Assembly: GCA_003221985.1 (NCBI GenBank)
Contig: QHUQ01000084.1
Location: 1-7,260, forward strand
From: Gemmatimonadota bacterium
GTDB lineage: Bacteria; Gemmatimonadota; Gemmatimonadetes; Gemmatimonadales; GWC2-71-9
Length of the DNA stretch: 7,260 nucleotides
Reading direction: 5' to 3'
Positions within the stretch are counted from its first letter, which is position 1, and every line of letters begins with the position of its first letter. Below the pieces are notes generated by a model that saw only the letters and a program-made list of their open reading frames with translations, was not told where the DNA came from and searched no databases. Below are positions 1 to 7,217 of the stretch, one piece after another. Position numbers and translations under genes: made by a program.

Positions 1-1642
<1,642 letters not shown>

Positions 1643-1730
1643 GGCGGGCCTCCCAGACCCACGAGCGTAACGGGCAGGGGAGAGCTGGAGAATCAGCGCA
1701 GCGCTCTTTCGCGAGTCGGGTTTTGTCCTA

Positions 1731-1749
1731 CGGGCGAAATGCCCGGGCA
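1731..1749. repeat. Overlapping small inverted repeats between regulator and hybrid kinase
   Basis: The 129-bp gap between the regulator stop and the hybrid-kinase start holds CGGGC-GAAAT-GCCCG (1731-1745, 5-bp stem, 5-base loop), overlapping the perfect palindrome TGCCCGGGCA (1740-1749). Neither has a following T-run on either strand, so a standard intrinsic terminator is not supported. It could be a weak processing or attenuation hairpin or an operator, or chance in GC-rich DNA. I saw no convincing -35/-10 promoter in this gap. Confidence 0.3.
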
Positions 1750-1771
1750 CGGCCGGATGGGCAGATGCCGA

Positions 1772-2413
1772 TCAGTCCAGCAACCGATTGGTGAGGACGT
1801 ACTGCATCAGCTCGGCGTTGTTCTTCATCCGCATCTTCTCGAGAATCCGTGTGCGGTACGTGCTGACGGTCTTGACGCTCAGGGCGAACCGGTCCGCGAT
1901 GTCGCCGACGGTCAGTCCCGACCCGATGAGGCGCAGCACCTCGAACTCCCGATCCGAGAGCGACGCGTGCGGAGGACCGCCCGCGCCCGCGGCCAGCTCG
2001 GTCGCAAGAAGGTCGGCGAGATCCGGGCTGATGAACCGGCCGCCCGTCGTGATCCTGCGAATCGCGTCGAGGAGCTTGTCTGCGGCGGCTTCCTTCGTGA
2101 GATAGCCTCCCGCGCCTGCCCGTATGGCGCGCACGGCGTATTGATCTTCGGCGTGCATGCTGAGGATCAGCACCGGAAGGCGGGGCCGTTCCTGCTTGAT
2201 GTCTTTGAGGACGTCGAGCCCGCCGCGGCCAGGCAGCCCGATATCGAGCACGACCGCGTCCCAGTCCTGTTGCCGGACGAGGTCCAGGGCCTGCTGAGCG
2301 GTCGCCGCCTCGCCGAGCTCACCCACGTCGGCGGCGTCCCCGAGGGTTTGCCGAATCCCCTGCCGGACGATCGGATGATCGTCGACAATGAGAATCCGGA
2401 GCCGCCCGCTCAC
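1772..2413 (-). CDS. NarL/FixJ-family response regulator (REC + LuxR-type HTH)
   Basis: A transcription factor switched by aspartate phosphorylation, and the expected target of the adjacent HisKA_3 kinases. The 213 residues match the usual NarL-family length. The receiver is at residues 5-120, with D11/D12, phospho-acceptor D57 in VVLDIGLPG, S85 and K107 (YLTKEA). A short linker leads to a LuxR-type helix-turn-helix at about 149-213, starting LSDREFEVLRLI, with the recognition region SVKTVSTYRTRI. The start is GTG at 2413. It overlaps the kinase stop in the arrangement GTGA (2410-2413), and only a weak GGTGAG lies upstream, so translation is probably coupled to the kinase gene. All residues needed for phosphotransfer and the DNA-binding domain are present. 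DNA target and inducing signal cannot be told from sequence. Family assignment is firm; the pairing with the neighbouring kinase rests on gene order and the known NarX/NarL-type logic. Confidence 0.96.
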   Translation of the reverse strand: MSGRLRILIVDDHPIVRQGIRQTLGDAADVGELGEAATAQQALDLVRQQDWDAVVLDIGLPGRGGLDVLKDIKQERPRLPVLILSMHAEDQYAVRAIRAGAGGYLTKEAAADKLLDAIRRITTGGRFISPDLADLLATELAAGAGGPPHASLSDREFEVLRLIGSGLTVGDIADRFALSVKTVSTYRTRILEKMRMKNNAELMQYVLTNRLLD

Positions 2414-3882
2414 GTGCTCACCGTTTCACGGCGTGGGATCTGAACGCGGACCGTCGTGCCCACGCCGGCAGTGCCTGAGATGAAGAGGCCGCCGCCCACC
2501 AGCTGCGCCCGCTCGCGCATGGCGGCCAGGCCTATCGATCGGGTGCTCGTCGCGTCCGTGGGTGAGATCCCGACGCCATCGTCCCGCACCTCGAGGACGA
2601 GGTCGGTATCGCAGCGATCGAGCGTCACCGTCACGCACGAGGCGCGGCTGTGCCGCGCCACGTTGTCGAGCGACTCCTGACAAATGCGGAACATGGCGGT
2701 CGCCACGAGTGGATCGAGCGCATCGTCGACACTGACGCGCAGGGCGCAGCGAATGTGCGTGCGCTGTTCGAACTGCTGCCCTTGCCACTCGAGGGCGGCC
2801 GCCAGTCCGAGATCGTCCAGGATCCCCGGCCTCAGATCGGCGGCCATGCGGCGGACCGCGGCAACCGCGTCGTCGATGAGCGTTACCATCGAGACCAGCT
2901 TCGCGCGCGTCGCCGGCGCGTCGTCGGTCAGCCGGCGGCTGATCCATCCCACATCCATCTTGAAGGCCGTGAGCGTCTGCCCGAGCTCATCGTGGATCTC
3001 GCGGGCGACTTTGGTGCGTTCTTCTTCCCGGACTTGCAGCAGACCGGCGGTCAGTTGTTGCAACTGCTGCCGCGACTCTTCGAGGGCCGCGTTGAGCGTA
3101 CGGGCATTCGTATCGGCCCGAGCGCGAGCCTCCAGCATTTCATTGAGCTCATGCGCGACCAGAGCGACCTCCAAGGGGCCTTCCACCGTCGCCCTGACGT
3201 CAAGATTCCCGAGCGCGACCGACCGCGCGGTCTCAGCCAGGGCGTTCATCGGCCGCTCGACCGTCCGGTTGTAGTGGAGCGCCAGGGCGGACAAGATGAG
3301 CGCCGCGACGAGCATGGAGAGCACGGTCGTCGAAGCGCCTCGCGTTGCCGAATCAGCCGACGCGATGGAGCGAACGCCTTCGAGCCGATTCCAATCGATC
3401 ATGGTCGTCAACAGCGCGTTGATCTCCTCGGATGCCCTCTCCTGCCGCGCAGGCATGAGCGCCATCTCGGCGGGAGGCGCCGGTTCGCTCCGAGCGGCCG
3501 TTTCGCCCTGCAGGCCGCGGTAGCTCGACCACAACGCGACCAATTCGGTAAAACGACGGCGGTCGTCACGCTGCGTGATGGTGGCGTCGTAAGCTTTCAG
3601 GTCCCGCTCGATATCGGCGGCCTTCCGGGTGAGCGACATGCCCCACGACTCCGCTGCCCTCCGGCCCATGGCTTCGAGCACGCGGTACTGGTTGAAATCC
3701 TTGGCCACGCTGGCGATGGCCGCCGAGCCCGGCACTGGATCGAAGGCCACATGGCGGACCATGGCGTTGAGTCGGAAGAGGTAGATCAGGGCGAAGACGC
3801 TGAAGACTGTGATGAAGGCGAGTCCGATCCCAAGGCCAACGAGCAGTTTGCGAACCGTCCTGACGCCTGGAACGTGCGGCAT
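2410..3882 (-). CDS. Second kinase as a stand-alone product (4HB sensor, HAMP, HisKA_3, HATPase)
   Basis: Alternative reading of the same frame, starting at ATG 3882 (490 residues). It is supported by the strong ribosome-binding site GAGGAG 8 bases upstream and because a complete membrane kinase begins exactly here: short cytoplasmic N-terminus, TM1, roughly 145-residue periplasmic region, TM2, HAMP, coiled coil, HisKA_3 and HATPase. The periplasmic part is helical, rich in Arg, Glu and Ala, with no cysteine, and resembles the four-helix-bundle sensors (4HB_MCP type) of chemoreceptors and some kinases. The phospho-histidine lies in AREIHDELGQ; N-box (NVARHS), G1 (DDGVG) and the glycine-rich C-terminal loop (GVGTT) are all present, so it should be catalytically competent. 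Its C-terminus overlaps the response-regulator start by 4 bp. A frame shifted by one base ends in TAA at 3884-3882, giving the classic TAATG overlap, which suggests the two kinases were originally separate overlapping genes. The ligand is unknown. Confidence 0.7.
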   Translation of the reverse strand: MPHVPGVRTVRKLLVGLGIGLAFITVFSVFALIYLFRLNAMVRHVAFDPVPGSAAIASVAKDFNQYRVLEAMGRRAAESWGMSLTRKAADIERDLKAYDATITQRDDRRRFTELVALWSSYRGLQGETAARSEPAPPAEMALMPARQERASEEINALLTTMIDWNRLEGVRSIASADSATRGASTTVLSMLVAALILSALALHYNRTVERPMNALAETARSVALGNLDVRATVEGPLEVALVAHELNEMLEARARADTNARTLNAALEESRQQLQQLTAGLLQVREEERTKVAREIHDELGQTLTAFKMDVGWISRRLTDDAPATRAKLVSMVTLIDDAVAAVRRMAADLRPGILDDLGLAAALEWQGQQFEQRTHIRCALRVSVDDALDPLVATAMFRICQESLDNVARHSRASCVTVTLDRCDTDLVLEVRDDGVGISPTDATSTRSIGLAAMRERAQLVGGGLFISGTAGVGTTVRVQIPRRETVST

Positions 3883-5448
3883 TATCTCGACTCCTCGGCA
3901 CGCGCTTCGTGACACGCACGGGTCGGATGGTCGTCGATCCCGTCGGCTTGTGGATGCATCGTCGCGGGAGATCCCGACGCCGTCGTCATGCACCTCGAGG
4001 ATCAGATCGGTTCCGCAGCGTTCGAGTGTGGCGATGACGTGCGACGCGCGGCTGTGACGCGCGACATTGGTGAGCGCTTCCTGAAAAATGCGGAACATCG
4101 CGGTCGACACGACCGGATCGATCGCGGTGTAGCCGACGCTGGCGCGCAGGCTGCAATGAATGCCGGTGCGCTGCTCGAACTGCTGCGACTGCCACTCGAG
4201 GGCGGCGGCCAGCCCGAGATCGTCGAGAATGCCCGGCCTGAGGTCCGTGGCGATGCGACGAACGGTCGCGACCGCGTCGTAGATCAGCGCCGACATGGCG
4301 GCCAGTTTCGCGCGAAGCGCGGGTGACGCCCCGGGCACTCGCGAGCCAATCCACGCCGAGTCCATCTTCAGCGCCGTGAGGATCTGCCCGAGCACGTCGT
4401 GAATCTCCCGGGCAATCGTGGTCCGTTCCTCTTCTCTGGCGATCAGCAGGCCGTCGGCCAGGCGTTGCAGTTGCTGCCGCGATTCTTCGACCGCCTGCTC
4501 TGCCTGCTTCCGCTCGGTCACGTCCCGCCCTTCCGGAATCAGCAGGACGACGGCGCCGCCGTCGTCGCGCACCGGTTTCAGGGAGAAATCCACGAAGCGC
4601 AGTCCACCGTCGGCGGCGCGGTGCATCCCCGCGAATCTCAGCGCGGTCTGGTTCACCTCCAGCAGCGTGCCGTCCACCGACATGAGCCCGATGAACTGGA
4701 ACGTCTGGTCGAAGATGGCGCGGAACCGCTGTTGGGCAGCCGCCAGCCGATCGCCGCGCCTGCGGTAGTCGCGAGCGATCTGCAGGGCAATCAGCACCAC
4801 CCACAGCGGGTAGTGAATGGCACCGCCATACGGCTGGCGCGAGCCCGAGAGGTCGATCCGCAACGCCCACACCGCGAAGACGATGCCCGCACCGGTTGCC
4901 AGGGCCACCAGAACGCCGCCGATGCGGTCACTGGACCAGAGGCGAGCCACACAGACGAAGCCAAAGATGTTGATCGACAGGTTCAACGCGTACGCGATTC
5001 CCAACCACCGGCTGGGCGCATCACGATTGAGGATCGAGATTTGTTCACCCCACGATGTGAAGATCCGCTCGACGCCGGTGACGCTGCCGCTCAGCGGAAC
5101 TGCCAGATTCGTGACGGCCACGGTCAGAAACACCGCAGTGATGAGCAAGACGTACCACCGCGCCCGCACTCCCGAGATGAGTGACAGCAGCCAGACCTGG
5201 GAGATCTGCGCCAGCGCCGCAAGCTCCAGACGCAAGTCCAGCGCCCGTTGGCCCTCTGCCGTCGTCCTGGCCGTCACCAGCACGAGAAGACACGCGCCAA
5301 GGGTGGCACAGAGGGCGTAATGGAGCGTGAAGATGAGGAGGATCGCGTCGCGGCGTGATTGCCACCACAGCACGAAGTGGTAGATCGCCGCGAACCCGAA
5401 GAAGCCGATCAGGACGGCGTTGAGAGTGACGTAGGGACCCACGGCCAC
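2410..5448 (-). CDS. Double sensor histidine kinase: 7-TM/PAS/HisKA_3 kinase fused in frame to 4HB/HAMP/HisKA_3 kinase
   Basis: One unbroken 1012-codon frame reads through two NarX-type membrane kinases. The first half has about seven hydrophobic segments (residues 8-30, 35-59, 77-93, 98-118, 150-171, 176-196, 210-225), a shortened PAS domain (242-315), a HisKA_3 domain with H350 (AREIHDVLGQ) and an ATPase N-box (N461). It reaches the G1 box (DDGVGI, 488-493) and then loses similarity; no G2 region is seen. From residue 523 a second, complete kinase begins: TM1 533-560, periplasmic helical region, TM2 707-726, HAMP 727-780, H819, N929, G1 956-960, and the G2 region with GLAAMRERA and GVGTTV (973-1000). 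Numbering is from GTG 5448; GTG 5442 has a better SD (GAAGG, 5454-5450, 7 bases away) and is the likelier start. The stop overlaps the regulator start. It probably autophosphorylates H819 and passes phosphate to the regulator. Whether a fusion protein is really made is uncertain, because the second kinase has its own strong start. Confidence 0.85.
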   Translation of the reverse strand: MAVGPYVTLNAVLIGFFGFAAIYHFVLWWQSRRDAILLIFTLHYALCATLGACLLVLVTARTTAEGQRALDLRLELAALAQISQVWLLSLISGVRARWYVLLITAVFLTVAVTNLAVPLSGSVTGVERIFTSWGEQISILNRDAPSRWLGIAYALNLSINIFGFVCVARLWSSDRIGGVLVALATGAGIVFAVWALRIDLSGSRQPYGGAIHYPLWVVLIALQIARDYRRRGDRLAAAQQRFRAIFDQTFQFIGLMSVDGTLLEVNQTALRFAGMHRAADGGLRFVDFSLKPVRDDGGAVVLLIPEGRDVTERKQAEQAVEESRQQLQRLADGLLIAREEERTTIAREIHDVLGQILTALKMDSAWIGSRVPGASPALRAKLAAMSALIYDAVATVRRIATDLRPGILDDLGLAAALEWQSQQFEQRTGIHCSLRASVGYTAIDPVVSTAMFRIFQEALTNVARHSRASHVIATLERCGTDLILEVHDDGVGISRDDASTSRRDRRPSDPCVSRSACRGVEIMPHVPGVRTVRKLLVGLGIGLAFITVFSVFALIYLFRLNAMVRHVAFDPVPGSAAIASVAKDFNQYRVLEAMGRRAAESWGMSLTRKAADIERDLKAYDATITQRDDRRRFTELVALWSSYRGLQGETAARSEPAPPAEMALMPARQERASEEINALLTTMIDWNRLEGVRSIASADSATRGASTTVLSMLVAALILSALALHYNRTVERPMNALAETARSVALGNLDVRATVEGPLEVALVAHELNEMLEARARADTNARTLNAALEESRQQLQQLTAGLLQVREEERTKVAREIHDELGQTLTAFKMDVGWISRRLTDDAPATRAKLVSMVTLIDDAVAAVRRMAADLRPGILDDLGLAAALEWQGQQFEQRTHIRCALRVSVDDALDPLVATAMFRICQESLDNVARHSRASCVTVTLDRCDTDLVLEVRDDGVGISPTDATSTRSIGLAAMRERAQLVGGGLFISGTAGVGTTVRVQIPRRETVST
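2563..3072 (-). repeat. Direct repeat copy B: HisKA_3/ATPase module of second kinase
   Basis: Encodes residues 793-962 of the fused frame and is paralogous to copy A at 3964-4479 in the same orientation. A hand count over the first 115 aligned residues gives 82 identities (about 71%), including an unbroken shared stretch from DLRPGILDD to ALEWQ. The similarity covers the end of the coiled coil, the phospho-histidine domain, the N-box and the G1 box. This indicates a tandem duplication of the catalytic module with unrelated sensor domains in front. Confidence 0.85.
3891..3896 (-). promoter_or_regulatory. Internal Shine-Dalgarno site for the second kinase
   Basis: GAGGAG read on the minus strand from 3896 to 3891, followed by 8 bases and then ATG at 3882. 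It is stronger than the SD of the first kinase and lies inside the coding frame of the fused ORF. It marks the likely start of an independent second kinase. Confidence 0.75.
3964..4479 (-). repeat. Direct repeat copy A: HisKA_3/ATPase module of first kinase
   Basis: Encodes residues 324-495 of the fused frame and matches copy B (2563-3072). The match ends just after the G1 box, where copy A diverges while copy B continues through the G2 region. Copy A therefore lacks the last part of the ATPase domain. Confidence 0.85.
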
Positions 5449-5503
5449 ACCTTCACGACTACCGGTTAGTGCTCAGACTATCTCATTCCTGTCTGCCTTT
5501 TCC

Positions 5504-5635
5504 GAACACATCGAGAACGTGCACGACCTCGACGAGGTGTCGAAGGAGCATCCGGTCGTCGTCCAGCATCGCGGCGGCCACACGTCGTACTACAACGGCA
5601 AGGCGCTCGAGATGGCGGGTATCACGAAAGAGTGA
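5504..5635 (+). pseudogene. Fragment of a YtcJ-like (Amidohydro_3) amidohydrolase
   Basis: About 40 codons ending at TGA 5633-5635 that resemble an internal segment of amidohydrolase family 3 (YtcJ-like) proteins. The clearest part begins at 5519 and includes DLDEVSKEHPVVVQHRGGH, followed by SYYNGKALEMAGITKE; the family normally has an Asp-Leu-Asp-x-Val, Pro-Val-Val, His-x-x-Gly-His and Ala-Leu-x-x-Ala-Gly-Ile pattern here and then continues for several hundred residues. Neither the metal-binding N-terminal part nor the long C-terminal barrel is present on either side, so this is a relic. It lies between the divergent kinase cluster and the metallo-hydrolase gene. I recognise the family by pattern memory; a profile search would settle it. 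Confidence 0.62.
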
Positions 5636-5730
5636 TGCGTTTGCTGCCCAAGCAGGTGATCACGGTCGTGCCCGCCGGAGCCGGTGTCGGCGTGATGAAA
5701 GAGCAGTACGGCCGTAGCCAGTCGCCCTAA
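5635..5730 (+). other. Unrecognised 31-codon frame after the amidohydrolase fragment
   Basis: An ATG at 5635 overlaps the TGA of the amidohydrolase fragment (TGATG) and opens a 31-codon frame to TAA at 5728-5730, containing VITVVPAGAGVGV. No usable SD is seen at the right distance and I do not recognise a family. It may be the tail end of another decayed gene joined to the amidohydrolase relic, or a chance frame. Low confidence that it is translated. Confidence 0.2.
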
Positions 5731-5983
5731 CCGTGGCTGCCGGCTCGCTGACCGGGGTGTGCGTTGGTCGCCGCGCTGATCCCCGCCAGCCGCGCGGCGT
5801 CAATTCCGCCGAGGCGCGCGCTTCGATCGGAATAGCGATTCCGTCATCGGTCCCTGCCCGCGCGCCACATCCCGACTCCATGGCCGACAACCCGAAGCGT
5901 CCACCTGGGGCAATACGAAGCGGCAGATTCAGCTTGGGGAATTGGCCACTACTGGTGTATCACGAGACACGACAAGGAGCGGA
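5731..5983. other. Intergenic region upstream of the metallo-hydrolase gene
   Basis: No supported gene in these 253 bases; frames crossing them on both strands have no recognisable domain. The region contains one perfect inverted repeat, CGGAAT-AGCG-ATTCCG (5828-5843), which could be an operator or a chance hairpin. Just before the next gene there is TTGGGG (5934-5939), 18 bases and TATCAC (5958-5963), a poor sigma70-like match that I do not call as a promoter. The promoter for the metallo-hydrolase is expected somewhere in this stretch. Confidence 0.4.
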
Positions 5984-7063
5984 ATGATGAAAGAACGCAC
6001 GTTGCTGTTATTGAGTGTGGTCGCGATCGCCGCTGTTCCTGCGTTGGCCTGGTCGCAGCGGGCGGAATATCCCATCACGGTCATCGCACCGGGAAAAGGC
6101 CCGTACACGTTTCCTCAGGGCTACCAAACGCCCTGGGACAAGATTGCGATCATGGTGACGGCAAAGATGTCGGCGAATCTCTTTGTGCTGCATGGTTCGG
6201 AAGGCCTTGATCCGGCACACCCCGACGCGTCCGGTGGCCGGGTGATGGCGCTCTTCGGACCGGATGGCGTCCTGATGGTGGATACCGAGAACAGACAGGT
6301 GGCCGAAAAGACACTGGCAACGGTCCGGTCGTTCACCGACGCACCGATCAAGGTCGTGGTCAACACGCATATTCATTCCGACCATACCGGCGCCAACGCC
6401 TTCTTCGCAAAGCAGGGGGCGTTGATCTTCTCGCAGGACAATCTGCGCGCAGAGATGCTGCGTCCGCCGCCGCGTGCCAACGGCCAGCCGGCACCGGCGC
6501 CCGACATGGCCGGCGTTCCGGTGGGGATTTATAGCTACAACCCCGCCGCGCCGGCCCAGCCCGCCGTGACCTTCAACATGAACGGCGAAACTGTGGACTT
6601 GATCCCGATGATGCCGTCGCACACCGCCGGCGACACCATCGTGCGGTTCCGCAAGGCCGATGTGATCTATATCGAGGACTTCTACCGCAATTTCGGCTAT
6701 CCCTTCGCCGATCAGGCCAATGGCGGATCGATCAAGGGCATGCTCGATGCGGTTGACCTCATCGAAAAGGTGGCCACCCCCGACACGACGCTCGTCCCGG
6801 GTCATGGCACGCTGGTCAAAAAGAAGGATCTCTTGGCCTATCGCGCCATGCTGGTGGACATCCTGACCAGGGTGACCACGCTGCGCAAACAGGGCAAGGC
6901 GCTGAAGGAAGTGCTGGCCGCGAACCTGACTGCGCCCTATGACAAGACAACGCAGGGCGACACGCAGCAGAGCAAGGATCGCTTCATCATTGAAGCGTAT
7001 GACGAGGTGAAGGACTTTCCGCCGGTCGTGGACGGAAAGCGCACAATGCCGACACATCCCTAG
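5984..7063 (+). CDS. Secreted metallo-beta-lactamase-fold hydrolase
   Basis: A zinc-dependent MBL-fold enzyme of unknown substrate, exported to the periplasm or outside. It has 359 residues from ATG 5984; AAGGAG (5974-5979) lies 4 bases before it and 7 before the next ATG (5987), so 5987 is equally likely. Upstream in-frame TTG 5942 would put 14 extra residues before the signal peptide and is disfavoured. Residues 1-22 form a signal peptide: MMKER, a hydrophobic run, and ALA before W23. The core metal motif is THIHSDHTG with H129, H131, D133 and H134, then H213 in PSHTAGD, probably D232 in IYIEDF, and H274 in PGHGT: a complete two-zinc set. A proline/alanine-rich stretch (about 159-195) separates the first metal motif from the next histidine. 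The HxHxDH form also occurs in subclass B3 beta-lactamases, glyoxalase II and lactonases, so antibiotic hydrolysis should not be assumed. Monocistronic as far as visible, divergent from the kinase cluster. Confidence 0.93.
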   Translation: MMKERTLLLLSVVAIAAVPALAWSQRAEYPITVIAPGKGPYTFPQGYQTPWDKIAIMVTAKMSANLFVLHGSEGLDPAHPDASGGRVMALFGPDGVLMVDTENRQVAEKTLATVRSFTDAPIKVVVNTHIHSDHTGANAFFAKQGALIFSQDNLRAEMLRPPPRANGQPAPAPDMAGVPVGIYSYNPAAPAQPAVTFNMNGETVDLIPMMPSHTAGDTIVRFRKADVIYIEDFYRNFGYPFADQANGGSIKGMLDAVDLIEKVATPDTTLVPGHGTLVKKKDLLAYRAMLVDILTRVTTLRKQGKALKEVLAANLTAPYDKTTQGDTQQSKDRFIIEAYDEVKDFPPVVDGKRTMPTHP

Positions 7064-7090
7064 GCCAAGAGTGTCGACCGTCGGCCTCTT

Positions 7091-7121
7091 CGTCGTAACG
7101 GATGTCTCAACATCCGCGACG
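7091..7121. terminator. Bulged hairpin downstream of the metallo-hydrolase gene, possible terminator
   Basis: CGTCG (7091-7095), a TAA bulge, CGGATGT (7099-7105), loop CTCA, ACATCCG (7110-7116) and CGACG (7117-7121): 12 base pairs with a 3-base bulge, starting 27 bases after the stop codon. Position suggests a transcript end, but no T-run follows on either strand, so it is not a canonical intrinsic terminator; an RNA-stabilising 3' hairpin is equally possible. Confidence 0.45.
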
Positions 7122-7167
7122 ATCCGTTGGGGCAATGGCTGGAGAACTCGTTGAAGGTCTCTGTCGG

Positions 7168-7217
7168 TGGGAGCGGCCGGCAGGTTCTCGAACCTGCGAT
7201 CCGGCTTAGAAGGCCGG
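7168..7217 (-). pseudogene. 3'-half fragment of a tRNA-Arg(UCU) gene
   Basis: Read on the minus strand: anticodon arm CCGGC-CTTCTAA-GCCGG (7217-7201) with U33 and anticodon TCT; a short spacer ATC; a T-arm GCAGG-TTCGAGAA-CCTGC (7197-7180) carrying the TTCGA signature; a 7-base 3' acceptor strand CGGCCGC (7179-7173), then T and CCCA. The arrangement matches the 3' half of bacterial tRNA-Arg(UCU). However, the sequence before the anticodon arm (7218-7260) contains neither a D-arm nor the expected GCGGCCG 5' acceptor strand. The variable loop is 3 bases instead of the usual 4-5, and the T-loop is 8 instead of 7. It is therefore not a working tRNA gene. A 3' tRNA fragment of this sort is often left by site-specific integration, or it could be plain decay. 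Confidence 0.5.

Noticed and set aside
2650..3912. Plus-strand frame of 420 codons
   Set aside because: Antisense to the second kinase, whose membrane segments and catalytic motifs are clear.
5934..5963. Possible sigma70 promoter TTGGGG - 18 bases - TATCAC
   Set aside because: Only 3 of 6 and 4 of 6 matches to the consensus boxes; not enough to call.
5660..5987. Frames of 76 and 84 codons on either strand upstream of the metallo-hydrolase
   Set aside because: No SD at the right distance and no recognisable sequence; compositionally like chance frames in GC-rich DNA.
6008..7135. Minus-strand frame of 375 codons opposite the metallo-hydrolase
   Set aside because: His/Arg-rich translation without a domain; the plus strand has a signal peptide, SD and a complete metal site.
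7127..7201. Short plus-strand frame starting at ATG (24 codons)
   Set aside because: Crosses the tRNA-like arms, has no clear SD and is too short to support.
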